The position numbers and the translations under genes were made by a program. DNA of 64,000 bases, from the NCBI GenBank assembly GCA_007095845.1, contig SFBI01000082.1, forward strand, positions 16,601 through 80,600, read 5' to 3'. Shown in pieces: positions 42,304 through 49,759 of this stretch (its first letter is position 1; every line of letters starts with the position of its first letter). The notes under the pieces are model-generated. The model was not told the DNA's origin, ran no database searches, and saw nothing but the letters and a program-made list of their open reading frames with translations. This stretch comes from Microcystis aeruginosa Ma_MB_S_20031200_S102 (GTDB taxonomy: Bacteria; Cyanobacteriota; Cyanobacteriia; Cyanobacteriales; Microcystaceae).

Positions 42304-43824
42304 ATGTTTGCCAGTATTATCCCGCAACCCAGCAGTAGGCTAAAGCGAGCGCGAGCCTTCCGCCGTGCCTCCCTGATTTTTAATCCCGTCTCAGGACAGG
42401 GCAATGCCGAAGCACAACTAGCAACGATTAAAGACTTATTGGAACCCCATATTGCTCTCGCTATCTACCCCACTTCCGTAGAAGTAGGAGCCGAGCAGCT
42501 GACCCGTGAAGCGGTGGCACAAGGTACTGAATTAATTATTGCTTCTGGAGGCGATGGAACGGTTTCAGAGGTAGCGAGTGTTCTCATCGGCACAGGCATT
42601 CCTTTAGCAGTGATTCCTCGCGGTACAGCTAATGCTTTTGCCAACGGACTGGGATTGCCCACCACCATCGAAGAAGCCTGTATTGCTATTTTACAGGGAG
42701 CGACCCTCACGATTGATACAGCCCGCTGTAACGACAAAGCCATGCTGCTGCTGGCGGGTATTGGTTTCGAGGCGGAAACAGTACAGGAAGCCGATCGAAA
42801 ATTAAAAAACGAATTCGGCATTCTGGCTTATATTTTAGCGGGACTTGACCGCTTACAAAATCTCGTACCTTTTACGGCGGAAATTACCACAGAAAATGAG
42901 AAATTTACTGTCTCTGCCGCCGCTGTCACGGTGGCTAATATTGCCCCGCCTACGTCAATTTTGGCTCAGGGAGTCGGTCAAACCAAGCCAGACGATGGTT
43001 TATTAGACGTGACGATTCTCACCCCTAGCGATGCCCTAGAAGCCCTAGCCAACGCGATTGAGTTATTTGAAAGTGGACTGATTCACCAACCAACAGAAAG
43101 CCACCACATCGGCTATCTGCGAGCCAAACAAGTGCAGGTGACAACCAATCCCCCCCAAGCCATTACTATTGATGGGGAAATGGCGGGGGAAACTCCCACT
43201 ACTGTTGAGATTGTTCCTGCCAGCCTAACAGTAGTCACTTTCTATGAACAAGTTGTTCAAAAAAGGTTACGCGGCTTGCTTGATTTAACAGTTGCAGAAG
43301 AAACACAAGTGGAAGTCCTCGTCGTTAAATACTATGTTCCTCCTCTCAATTGGGAAAGGACTTTAACTAAAGTCATCGCTGAAATAGCAGAGACATCTAT
43401 TGCTTGGTGGGAAACCTTCAGAAGAGCAAGCATCGAAGTGGGTGAACTCCTGATTAAAAGCCTCCATCAAGCCTTAGCAGCAGTAGCAAAAAGCATTGAT
43501 CAACTAGGAGAATCCTTGCCGCTATCTAATCGAGCAGAAGTGGAGCAGTTAGAAGAATCTATCCCGATGGGGGAAACTTTTCCCCTATCGACTGCCCCGG
43601 AAATTGTCCATCAAATTGCCGGACGAATTCGCTGGCGGATTCCTCGACTGCGGAAAGATGCTGGCTATGCCGCTCAACTCCAGCGAATACTAGAGTCTGT
43701 CGAGGGAGTGACGGAAGTTAAGATTAATTCCATTGCAGCTTCCCTCGCAGTTAGTTATACAGAAGATAGCTTGTCAGTTAAAGAGTTTGAACAGAAAATT
43801 AAACTAGCAATGGCACAAGTTTAA
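42304..43824 (+). CDS. YegS/DagK-like lipid kinase with C-terminal HMA_2-like domain
   Basis: 506 residues. Residues ~20-315 are a diacylglycerol/sphingosine-type lipid kinase: SLIFNPVSGQGNAEAQLATI, the nucleotide-binding ASGGDGTVSEVASVLIGTGI, PRGTANAFANGLGLPT and the closing TIDGEMAGETPTTVEIVPAS. A helical linker (~320-425) leads to an HMA_2-like domain (~433-506) with VHQIAGRIRWRIPRLRKDAG. The kinase would phosphorylate a membrane lipid such as diacylglycerol; the extra domain is not part of normal YegS proteins. The next gene, 30 bases on, has the same domain at its N-terminus beside an EcsC-like region. Kinase motifs look intact. The physiological lipid is unknown. Confidence 0.85.
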   Translation: MFASIIPQPSSRLKRARAFRRASLIFNPVSGQGNAEAQLATIKDLLEPHIALAIYPTSVEVGAEQLTREAVAQGTELIIASGGDGTVSEVASVLIGTGIPLAVIPRGTANAFANGLGLPTTIEEACIAILQGATLTIDTARCNDKAMLLLAGIGFEAETVQEADRKLKNEFGILAYILAGLDRLQNLVPFTAEITTENEKFTVSAAAVTVANIAPPTSILAQGVGQTKPDDGLLDVTILTPSDALEALANAIELFESGLIHQPTESHHIGYLRAKQVQVTTNPPQAITIDGEMAGETPTTVEIVPASLTVVTFYEQVVQKRLRGLLDLTVAEETQVEVLVVKYYVPPLNWERTLTKVIAEIAETSIAWWETFRRASIEVGELLIKSLHQALAAVAKSIDQLGESLPLSNRAEVEQLEESIPMGETFPLSTAPEIVHQIAGRIRWRIPRLRKDAGYAAQLQRILESVEGVTEVKINSIAASLAVSYTEDSLSVKEFEQKIKLAMAQV

Positions 43825-43854
43825 AAAGTCAATAGTAAGGGGAAGTTGAGTCAG

Positions 43855-44955
43855 ATGTTAGAAGTAGAATATCAAGTGATTCATGCGGTCCCGGGGCGCG
43901 TTCGCTTGCGTGTTCCTCGACTGCGCCAAGATGAGTATTATGGACTGAAAGTGCAGGGCTTATTGGAGGCAATAGAACCGGTAATTGAGGCTCAGGTATT
44001 TCCCGTCAATCAGGCTTTGATTATTCAATATCAAAGAGCTGCTTTCTCACAAGCTCAGTTACAACAACAATTAGCAACAATCCTTGAGCAAGCTTTAGCT
44101 TATCAACCAACTCAGCCCCTGGCGATTAAATTGCCGGGGTATCAGTCGAATGGTTTAACCCTTTACGAACTTGCTCAAGCTCATAAAATTAAGCATTGGT
44201 GGTTAGAAATTCCCAATTTTCTGACGACTTTAATTGCTAGATTGTTGGGTGTATTTGGGCAGTTTACTGATTGGCTTATTCCAGAAAAATGGATCAATGA
44301 GACATTAAATTTGTGCGATCAACTGGCTGAAAAATGGCAAGAAGAGTGGGATCAATTGAAACACCTAGCCGGAGTTGAGAAACATCACGATTGGCAACAA
44401 GTCTCCTTAGCAGAGTGCGATCATTTAGCGAAGAAAGTGCAGCAAAAAACCTTGGCAACTGCTGAGGTTGAAGGGACAATTGCCGGTTTGATAGGAGTTA
44501 TCGGAGTAATTGGCGAAATCCCACTGTCAATAGTTCAATCACTGCAAACTATTCAGAGAATTGGCTTATGTTATGGTTACTCGACCACAACGGAACAGGA
44601 GCGGAATTTTGCTTGGATTATCTTAGCAGCAGCTACCGCCCAAACTCCAGAGGCTAAATGGCAAGCAGTGGATAATTTGAGAGACAGTCACAGGCAATTT
44701 TCTCGCCAAGCTTTTGACAATTTTCTCACCGAAATCGGCGACAAAGGTGCAATCTCGCTGGCAGCTGAAACGATTTTCCAGCAAGCTACTATCTATTTAG
44801 CGCCGAGTTCAGTAGGTGGGGCAATTCCTTGGTTAGGTGCTATCTCTAGCGGCGTTGGTTTGAGTTTCTTTCTCAATCAAGTGGCTGATGCCGCTCGCCG
44901 TGCCTATCAAATGCGTTGGCTGCTGGATAATCAGAAGCTTTTTTGTGAATTATGA
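43855..44955 (+). CDS. HMA_2-like domain fused to an EcsC-like protein
   Basis: 366 residues from the ATG at 43855, with AAGGGGAAG ten bases upstream; a TTG 9 bases earlier is less likely. Residues ~5-75 are an HMA_2-like domain (YQVIHAVPGRVRLRVPRLRQ). After a linker with two hydrophobic helices (~120-145), residues ~180-360 resemble EcsC: EVEGTIAGLIGVIGVIGEIP, RIGLCYGYSTTTEQERNFAW, and AIPWLGAISSGVGLSFFLNQ with amphipathic helices. EcsC proteins associate with membranes but their activity is poorly known. It is downstream of the lipid kinase (30 bases), probably one operon. Its last codons, GAA TTA TGA, come from the GAATTAT repeat, so the original C-terminus may have been trimmed. Confidence 0.75.
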   Translation: MLEVEYQVIHAVPGRVRLRVPRLRQDEYYGLKVQGLLEAIEPVIEAQVFPVNQALIIQYQRAAFSQAQLQQQLATILEQALAYQPTQPLAIKLPGYQSNGLTLYELAQAHKIKHWWLEIPNFLTTLIARLLGVFGQFTDWLIPEKWINETLNLCDQLAEKWQEEWDQLKHLAGVEKHHDWQQVSLAECDHLAKKVQQKTLATAEVEGTIAGLIGVIGVIGEIPLSIVQSLQTIQRIGLCYGYSTTTEQERNFAWIILAAATAQTPEAKWQAVDNLRDSHRQFSRQAFDNFLTEIGDKGAISLAAETIFQQATIYLAPSSVGGAIPWLGAISSGVGLSFFLNQVADAARRAYQMRWLLDNQKLFCEL

Positions 44956-45045
44956 ATTATGAATTATGAATGGGGAATTATGAATTACGAATTATGAATG
45001 ATGAATTATGAATTATGAGTTATGAGTTATGAGTTATGAATGGGG
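44946..45045. repeat. GAATTAT / GAGTTAT tandem repeat array
   Basis: About a dozen copies of GAATTAT or GAGTTAT broken twice by GAATGGGG. It begins inside the final codons of the EcsC-like gene and supplies its stop. Confidence 0.85.
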
Positions 45046-45098
45046 AAGAAAGTCAGTGTATTTTATTACTCTGAATACCGCTATATTAAGAAATAGAA

Positions 45099-45211
45099 TA
45101 AGTACCTAAGCAAAATTAATTACACATATCTAACCCCGCTCTTGCCTCTTGCCTCTTGCCTCTTGCCTCTTGCCTATCTTCACTAGGAAATTAATTTTGC
45201 ACGACTACTTA
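45099..45211. mobile_element. MITE-like repeat, family B, copy 2 (inverted)
   Basis: 113 bp from TAAGTACCTAAGCAAAATTA to AATTTTGCACGACTACTTA, the inverse of copies B1 and B3. The core has five CTTGCCT heptamers in a row. Right end lies 12 bases from the thrE-like stop. Confidence 0.8.
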
Positions 45212-45223
45212 TCTAAATCCTTG

Positions 45224-46513
45224 CTAAAAATTGGGTTGGCGTTGAAAGCGTAAAAGGATAGGTATGGCTAACCCAATGGGAATAGCTAAAGTCATTAAAA
45301 AAGCTTTTGTCATCATGCCTAGGGTGGTGGCAAGTAATAAAGAACTGGCATTCTCTGGTATGGTCATAATCTGAATTAAGCCGCTTGCTGCTTGAAAAGC
45401 AAAGATTCCTGGTACTATTCCCACTACCGCCCCAAAAGCGATCACAGCCGGTGGCGCATGAAAACGATTAGAAAAATAAAGCGCCATTGTTCCAACAACA
45501 GCAGAAGCAATTAAATTACCCCAAATAATACCTGGCCCATGGTCAATACACAACCATCTTACTCCATGTCCCACCATGCCACAGATAATGCAAGCCCATA
45601 ACATTTTCGGCGGTACATTAAAGAAAATGGCGAAACCCATAGCCGCTAATCCAGCAAAAATCATATCTTCAAATAGAGGTAAAGGAGAAACCGGATTACT
45701 GACAGGTAGTAACGCACTTGTAACCGTTGTCGAGAGAAGTAAACCAAAGGCGATTGAACTAAGAATTACTAAACTATACTCTAGACGTGCCATACCCATG
45801 GGAATATGATTCTCGACTAAATCTAAGACTCCATTAATCAGATGAACCCCCGGTACTAACATCATCGACGGGACGAGAAAACAGATATTAGGAGTAGAAG
45901 TCCATCCCAGTTGAATTGCTATTCCCCCGATACATCCCCCCAAAAAAGCAGCTAGAAAATTAAGTAAAAAAGGATTAAAATGCCTTTTCCCTAGTTCTTG
46001 CCGTAAGATAACGCCCACTGCTGTGGCAATTCCCGTAATCACAAAGGAAGCCCAGTCTCCCTGAAAAATACGGGCTAAACTTGCCCCTGTAAGGCCTAAC
46101 ATCAGAATAATGAACCAGCGAGGGTAATAAATAGGGGGATATTTATCGATCTTTTCTAATTTCTCGATTAACTCAGTCAAGGTTAAACGATTTTGCTGAA
46201 ACTTTTCGATCGATAAAAAAACCTGAGTAATTAAAGCCATATTAACGGCAATGCTGGTGATGGGGCGACTAAAGTGTGAGGAATATTCATTTTCACTCTT
46301 TACGGTTAGTTTAATGGCTTCATATTCACAATATACCCGGACTTCTACCCCGAATTTTTCCGCTAATTGTTGAATGGTTTGATGCACTCGTTCGGTGGTG
46401 GTACTGTGCTGTAATAAGATGCGGCCAGTTAAGAGCATCAGGTGAAAATAATCAGGAAAAGACGGAGATTTAGGGGATAAATAGGATTTTGTGGTCAAAG
46501 GATCGCACTCCAC
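45224..46513 (-). CDS. ThrE-family threonine/serine exporter
   Basis: 429 residues. An N-terminal soluble part (~20-150, DYFHLMLLTGRILLQHSTTT and RVHQTIQQLAEKFGVEVRVY) contains the DUF1212-type region, followed by about ten transmembrane helices including FLVPSMMLVPGVHLINGVLD, the conserved motif of the ThrE family, and a C-terminal DUF3815-like half. In Corynebacterium ThrE exports threonine and serine; one chain carries both halves here, as in the full-length family. It lies in the inner membrane. Neighbours do not tell a role. The substrate is inferred from family only. Confidence 0.85.
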   Translation of the reverse strand: MECDPLTTKSYLSPKSPSFPDYFHLMLLTGRILLQHSTTTERVHQTIQQLAEKFGVEVRVYCEYEAIKLTVKSENEYSSHFSRPITSIAVNMALITQVFLSIEKFQQNRLTLTELIEKLEKIDKYPPIYYPRWFIILMLGLTGASLARIFQGDWASFVITGIATAVGVILRQELGKRHFNPFLLNFLAAFLGGCIGGIAIQLGWTSTPNICFLVPSMMLVPGVHLINGVLDLVENHIPMGMARLEYSLVILSSIAFGLLLSTTVTSALLPVSNPVSPLPLFEDMIFAGLAAMGFAIFFNVPPKMLWACIICGMVGHGVRWLCIDHGPGIIWGNLIASAVVGTMALYFSNRFHAPPAVIAFGAVVGIVPGIFAFQAASGLIQIMTIPENASSLLLATTLGMMTKAFLMTLAIPIGLAIPILLRFQRQPNF

Positions 46514-46686
46514 TTTGGTTTTTCTCCCTTTTTAATTAGAAATTAGACTTTGCAAAAAAACTATACCTGTGTCATCATACCGCACCTACATCTAAAAGAG
46601 TTGACTCTTCCAAAATGATGGAGGAAACTGTATAGCTTGCATTATGAACTGGAGGCGGCGTGAATTCTGCTTAAGGGGAAATACTT

Positions 46687-46770
46687 ATGGCTCAAGTAAA
46701 GGTTTTCTATGAACCGAAAATCGGAATTAACAATTATGTTCTAGCATATATTTTTTTAGTACGGAATTAA
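46687..46770 (+). pseudogene. Possible 5' fragment of a DUF2283-type gene
   Basis: A 27-codon ORF starting MAQVKVFYEPKIGINNYVLA resembles only the first ten residues of small DUF2283-like proteins (MAxVKVFYEPE), then ends. It overlaps the 3' end of brnA on the other strand. Weak evidence. Confidence 0.25.
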
Positions 46771-46978
46771 TTAAAGTCTGATATTTTTGGGGAAATTGCT
46801 GTTTATACCAAGCAACAACTGAGGGATCAAGCTGAAGAGTTACAGGAACTTTTAGAGGAGAATTAACGGTAGCTTCTTGCCAAAATTCGGCATCAGTAGC
46901 AGGTAAATCTGAATAATCTATATCAGAATCTTTCATCTGACCAAGGATCTTTAATTGTTCCTCTTTCGACATACTCAT
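46727..46978 (-). CDS. brnA: BrnA-family antitoxin
   Basis: 83 residues from the ATG at 46978, with AAGGAGAATTT before it; a longer frame from 47068 lies entirely inside brnT and is not used. MSMSKEEQLKILGQMKDSDI then DYSDLPATDAEFWQEATVNS and the ribbon-helix-helix-like VPVTLQLDPSVVAWYKQQFP with QTLINSVLKKYM are typical of BrnA. It binds and neutralises the BrnT ribonuclease and represses the operon promoter. The start lies inside the 3' end of brnT (56-base overlap), a larger overlap than usual, since the BrnT frame runs on past its normal end. Confidence 0.8.
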   Translation of the reverse strand: MSMSKEEQLKILGQMKDSDIDYSDLPATDAEFWQEATVNSPLKVPVTLQLDPSVVAWYKQQFPQKYQTLINSVLKKYMLEHNC

Positions 46979-47234
46979 AATAAATTCTCCTTTCCTCTGC
47001 ATTAGCGCGTCTTGTAGATATAAGCCGTATTTTCTGTTCTCGTAGAGTGTACACTGCAAATAGGACAAATTCTTCTAAAAGTCCCAAAGCGATTAATCTT
47101 TCTTCGCCGTAGTCTCTGCGATTATCAGGCTTTGAGATCCAGACTCCTGAAAAGATTTCCTTGGCAAAATCAAAGTCGATCCCGTGTTTTTCAATATTGA
47201 TGTTGTTCTTTTGGTCATCCCACTCGAACTCCAT
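46923..47234 (-). CDS. brnT: BrnT-family toxin
   Basis: 103 residues starting MEFEWDDQKNNINIEKHGID, then FDFAKEIFSGVWISKPDNRR, RDYGEERLIALGLLEEFVLF and IRLISTRRANAEERRIYYEY. This is the BrnT ribonuclease fold (RelE-like) with the family's WDxxKxxxNxxKHGI start and RxISxRRAxxxERRxY catalytic region. The usual family end is just after ERRxYYE; here about 15 further residues (VERGTIKDPWSDERF) overlap brnA. It precedes brnA, as is normal for this system. Both genes look intact. Confidence 0.87.
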   Translation of the reverse strand: MEFEWDDQKNNINIEKHGIDFDFAKEIFSGVWISKPDNRRDYGEERLIALGLLEEFVLFAVYTLREQKIRLISTRRANAEERRIYYEYVERGTIKDPWSDERF

Positions 47235-47730
47235 AACCTAAGAAACTATACTGCGATCGCCAGCGATGTATAATACACCCTCCCAACTACCAAGATAACC
47301 TGTAGTCTGGAAATCATGCCCACTGGGGAGATGCAAGGCTTAACAACAGTTAATAAATAATTACCTAACAATGTTAGCGAAATTTTGAACCCTATTACCG
47401 AATCCTACACACCGCGCCACAATCCCTCACGGAAGGCAGTAGGTCGCCTGAGAAGGAGTAAAACAGGAGAAACCACCTGAGACCCCTTCTCCTGTGAATC
47501 GCTGGTTGGGAAGAGGAATGTAAAGATTTGCAAAGATTTGTTGAATTGTAGCGTAGGATACTGTGCGGGGGGGGTAGTGTGTACTGTTTTGTTGTCCGTA
47601 TATTTAATGAGACCTCTGTGAAGCAATGAAATTCTAGTATCTTAAAATTAACGGCTAGTTCAATTCTAATGGCTTAAGGTTTTGCTACCTCTTTGATGAC
47701 CTTAAGTAAACTTATTATACCCTTTCATGG
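47235..47730. other. Gene-poor stretch with a hairpin at 47464-47494
   Basis: No convincing ORF in ~500 bp. It holds CAGGAGAA...TTCTCCTG (47464-47471 with 47487-47494, a 15-base loop), a G-run ACTGTGCGGGGGGGG, and no repeat of the families found elsewhere. Together with MITE B3 it makes a 705-bp space between brnT and the next gene. A small RNA is possible but not shown. Confidence 0.4.
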
Positions 47731-47834
47731 TAAGTAGTCGTGCAAAATTAATTTCCTAGTGAAGATAGGCAAGAGGCAAGAGGCAAGGGCCAAGAGGTGG
47801 TTAGATATGTGTAATTAATTTTGCTTAGGTACTT
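47731..47834. mobile_element. MITE-like repeat, family B, copy 3
   Basis: 104 bp from TAAGTAGTCGTGCAAAATTA to TTTTGCTTAGGTACTTA, same orientation as copy B1 and over 90% like it, with a core of GGCAAGA heptamers. Confidence 0.8.
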
Positions 47835-47939
47835 AGTAGGTGAGGATATTGGGTTTCCTTAAAATTGATCGCTGCAGCGGTAGGACTTGCATTAGGGAAC
47901 GCACTTTACCATATCTACCATAGCGGCGATCGCTGGTAG

Positions 47940-48500
47940 TTATAGCCAAGGAAACCTCCAAGAAAAATATGCAATCAGCACCCAAATGACTACAAAAAGA
48001 ATTGAAATAAACTGAGGAAACCAAAGTGCTCTCAAATGAATAGGGTCATCTTTAGGAGCATTTGAACGCCATCGAGGAATAAGAACAGGGTTTAATCTTG
48101 AATTCTCACTAACTAATTTGAAACGTAATTTCCCCCACATATCAATAGTTTTTGTAGCACCCTGAATCATAAAATAAGACAAAAAAGATACAATAATTGC
48201 TAGGCTCGGTAGCAAAAGATTAGAAAACCAGTTTGGTCCTTTGCTATTGCTGTAAGTAATAGCATATACAGTTAGTAAAAAAGATTGGCAAGTAATATAC
48301 CAAGTTACACGACCCATTAATAAGCTATGTTCATGTTGAATTTCACTACGAAAATATTGAAACAATTCCCATGTTTTATTGTCGGAGTCAGAGGGTTTTT
48401 TTAGGTACTCCAAACCTTCTGCGATATCTAACTCTTGAGAAGTAACTTCTGACTTGAACAATTTCAGAAAGTTTTTTATTATTTTTATTAGCAATTTCAT
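47940..48500 (-). CDS. Hypothetical membrane protein (three helices)
   Basis: 186 residues. A basic N-terminal amphipathic stretch (MKLLIKIIKNFLKLFKSEVT) is followed by a polar part (~20-60, with YFRSEIQHEHSLLMGRVTW) and three hydrophobic segments (~62-80 WYITCQSFLLTVYAITY, ~90-112 LLPSLAIIVSFLSYFMIQ, ~160-182 FPQFISILFVVIWVLIAY). A loop between helices 2 and 3 has many Arg and Lys. I do not recognise the family. Similar small membrane proteins in accessory zones are sometimes effectors of defence systems, but nothing here proves it. No partner gene is adjacent, and A/T-rich codons are typical of the genome. Confidence 0.6.
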   Translation of the reverse strand: MKLLIKIIKNFLKLFKSEVTSQELDIAEGLEYLKKPSDSDNKTWELFQYFRSEIQHEHSLLMGRVTWYITCQSFLLTVYAITYSNSKGPNWFSNLLLPSLAIIVSFLSYFMIQGATKTIDMWGKLRFKLVSENSRLNPVLIPRWRSNAPKDDPIHLRALWFPQFISILFVVIWVLIAYFSWRFPWL

Positions 48501-48769
48501 GAAATTACCCTTTGGTTAATTTTACTCTGGAGACTATATAAGTCTATGAACTCAGATTTTTGAGCGTAAAGATGGCAAGCTAACTATTAACTATAAAGAA
48601 AATTTGCCAACAACAATCCTTAGAGTAAGGATATGGGGAAACTTTGGACATATCACCCCATTTTGTGGATTTCTGACAATCAGCCGAGATACAAAGAACT
48701 TTTCAGCGACCATAGCACCAATTATAATTTAATTCTTCGGGTAACTGAGCAGACTAACTAAAAGTTGCG

Positions 48770-49669
48770 ATGACGGAGCAAATTCTTTCTCTACTCTTGT
48801 ACTTAATTCTCATTTTAACGGCTTTTTGGTTTATTAGCCCCCAAAAAAAGCCCCGTAGTCATCCCGCTTATCATATTGCTTGTTTACTAGAAGATGCTCC
48901 TGAAAGCTCTTTAAAGGGTCAATTTTGTCCCCTGGCTACTCCCTTGGCTACCCCGATCGCCTGTACTGTTCCGCAGGTGTGGCGCAGTCTATATAGGCAG
49001 TCTCTGGCAAAACCGGATGTTAATTATTGGCAATGGCGCGGTATGCCCGAAAATGAGCAGTTTTGTCGGGAATTACGGGAATTATTGCAATTAAATCCGG
49101 CTAGAGGTTACGCTCAGGAAATTCTGGAAAGTCTCGCCTTGGGTCAAGATCCTTTTTATCATCTCTATTGGGATCTAAAAGCGATCGCTAATGGTAACTT
49201 TAACACTATCGGGACTAATGAACTAGCTGAGGGCAGATTTGCCCGGCGAGATTTGCGAACTCATCAGCAGATGCGGAGGGATTTTCGTCAATGGCATTTA
49301 CAAGCTTGTCAACAGTTGGGAAAAGAGCGGGTTAAAGCGGTTTATCGGCTGTGTTATGGGGCAGATTGGTCATTAATCGCCCAAATTCTCTATCCTTCGC
49401 CTCGTTCCTTGGCCGTGATGATTATAGAGTCGCCTAATCCCGTTTGGTGGCGAGTTTTGGGGATTACTCCTTTTAGCACCACTAGCCGGATTGAGAATAA
49501 TTATAAAACTCTCTTGTGTTATTGGCATCCCGATCGCAATTCCCATCCCAATGCTACAGAAATCACTGCCCATCTTAATCGCGCCTACGATTGTTATCAA
49601 GGTTTTCAGGAGATGAGTAGTCAAGATAATGCACCTTTGTGGACGAAAATCCGTCGCTGGATTCCTTAG
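48770..49669 (+). CDS. Membrane-anchored J-domain protein
   Basis: 299 residues. An N-terminal helix (ILSLLLYLILILTAFWFI) anchors a long helical region (~30-215) of unassigned fold. The C-terminus (~220-285) is a J-domain: VWWRVLGITPFSTTSRIENN, YKTLLCYWHPDRNSHPNATE with the HPD triad at ~253, then HLNRAYDCYQGFQ. J-domains stimulate DnaK (Hsp70). Having it at the end, with a membrane tail at the start, is a cyanobacterium-type layout; the client is unknown. A Ser/Thr kinase follows 90 bases later in the same direction, perhaps co-transcribed. Confidence 0.8.
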   Translation: MTEQILSLLLYLILILTAFWFISPQKKPRSHPAYHIACLLEDAPESSLKGQFCPLATPLATPIACTVPQVWRSLYRQSLAKPDVNYWQWRGMPENEQFCRELRELLQLNPARGYAQEILESLALGQDPFYHLYWDLKAIANGNFNTIGTNELAEGRFARRDLRTHQQMRRDFRQWHLQACQQLGKERVKAVYRLCYGADWSLIAQILYPSPRSLAVMIIESPNPVWWRVLGITPFSTTSRIENNYKTLLCYWHPDRNSHPNATEITAHLNRAYDCYQGFQEMSSQDNAPLWTKIRRWIP

Positions 49670-49759
49670 ACTCTACTCTAGTTTTTCCCTTGACTTTTTC
49701 CTTAACGAAAGAATGTTAGTCTAGGAACAATTTATGACCACGCTTGCACTCTCAGGGTA

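Noticed and set aside
47833..48024. 63-codon minus-strand ORF beside MITE B3
   Set aside because: Its frame overlaps the 3' end of the membrane protein gene and a MITE border; no family pattern or ribosome-binding site.
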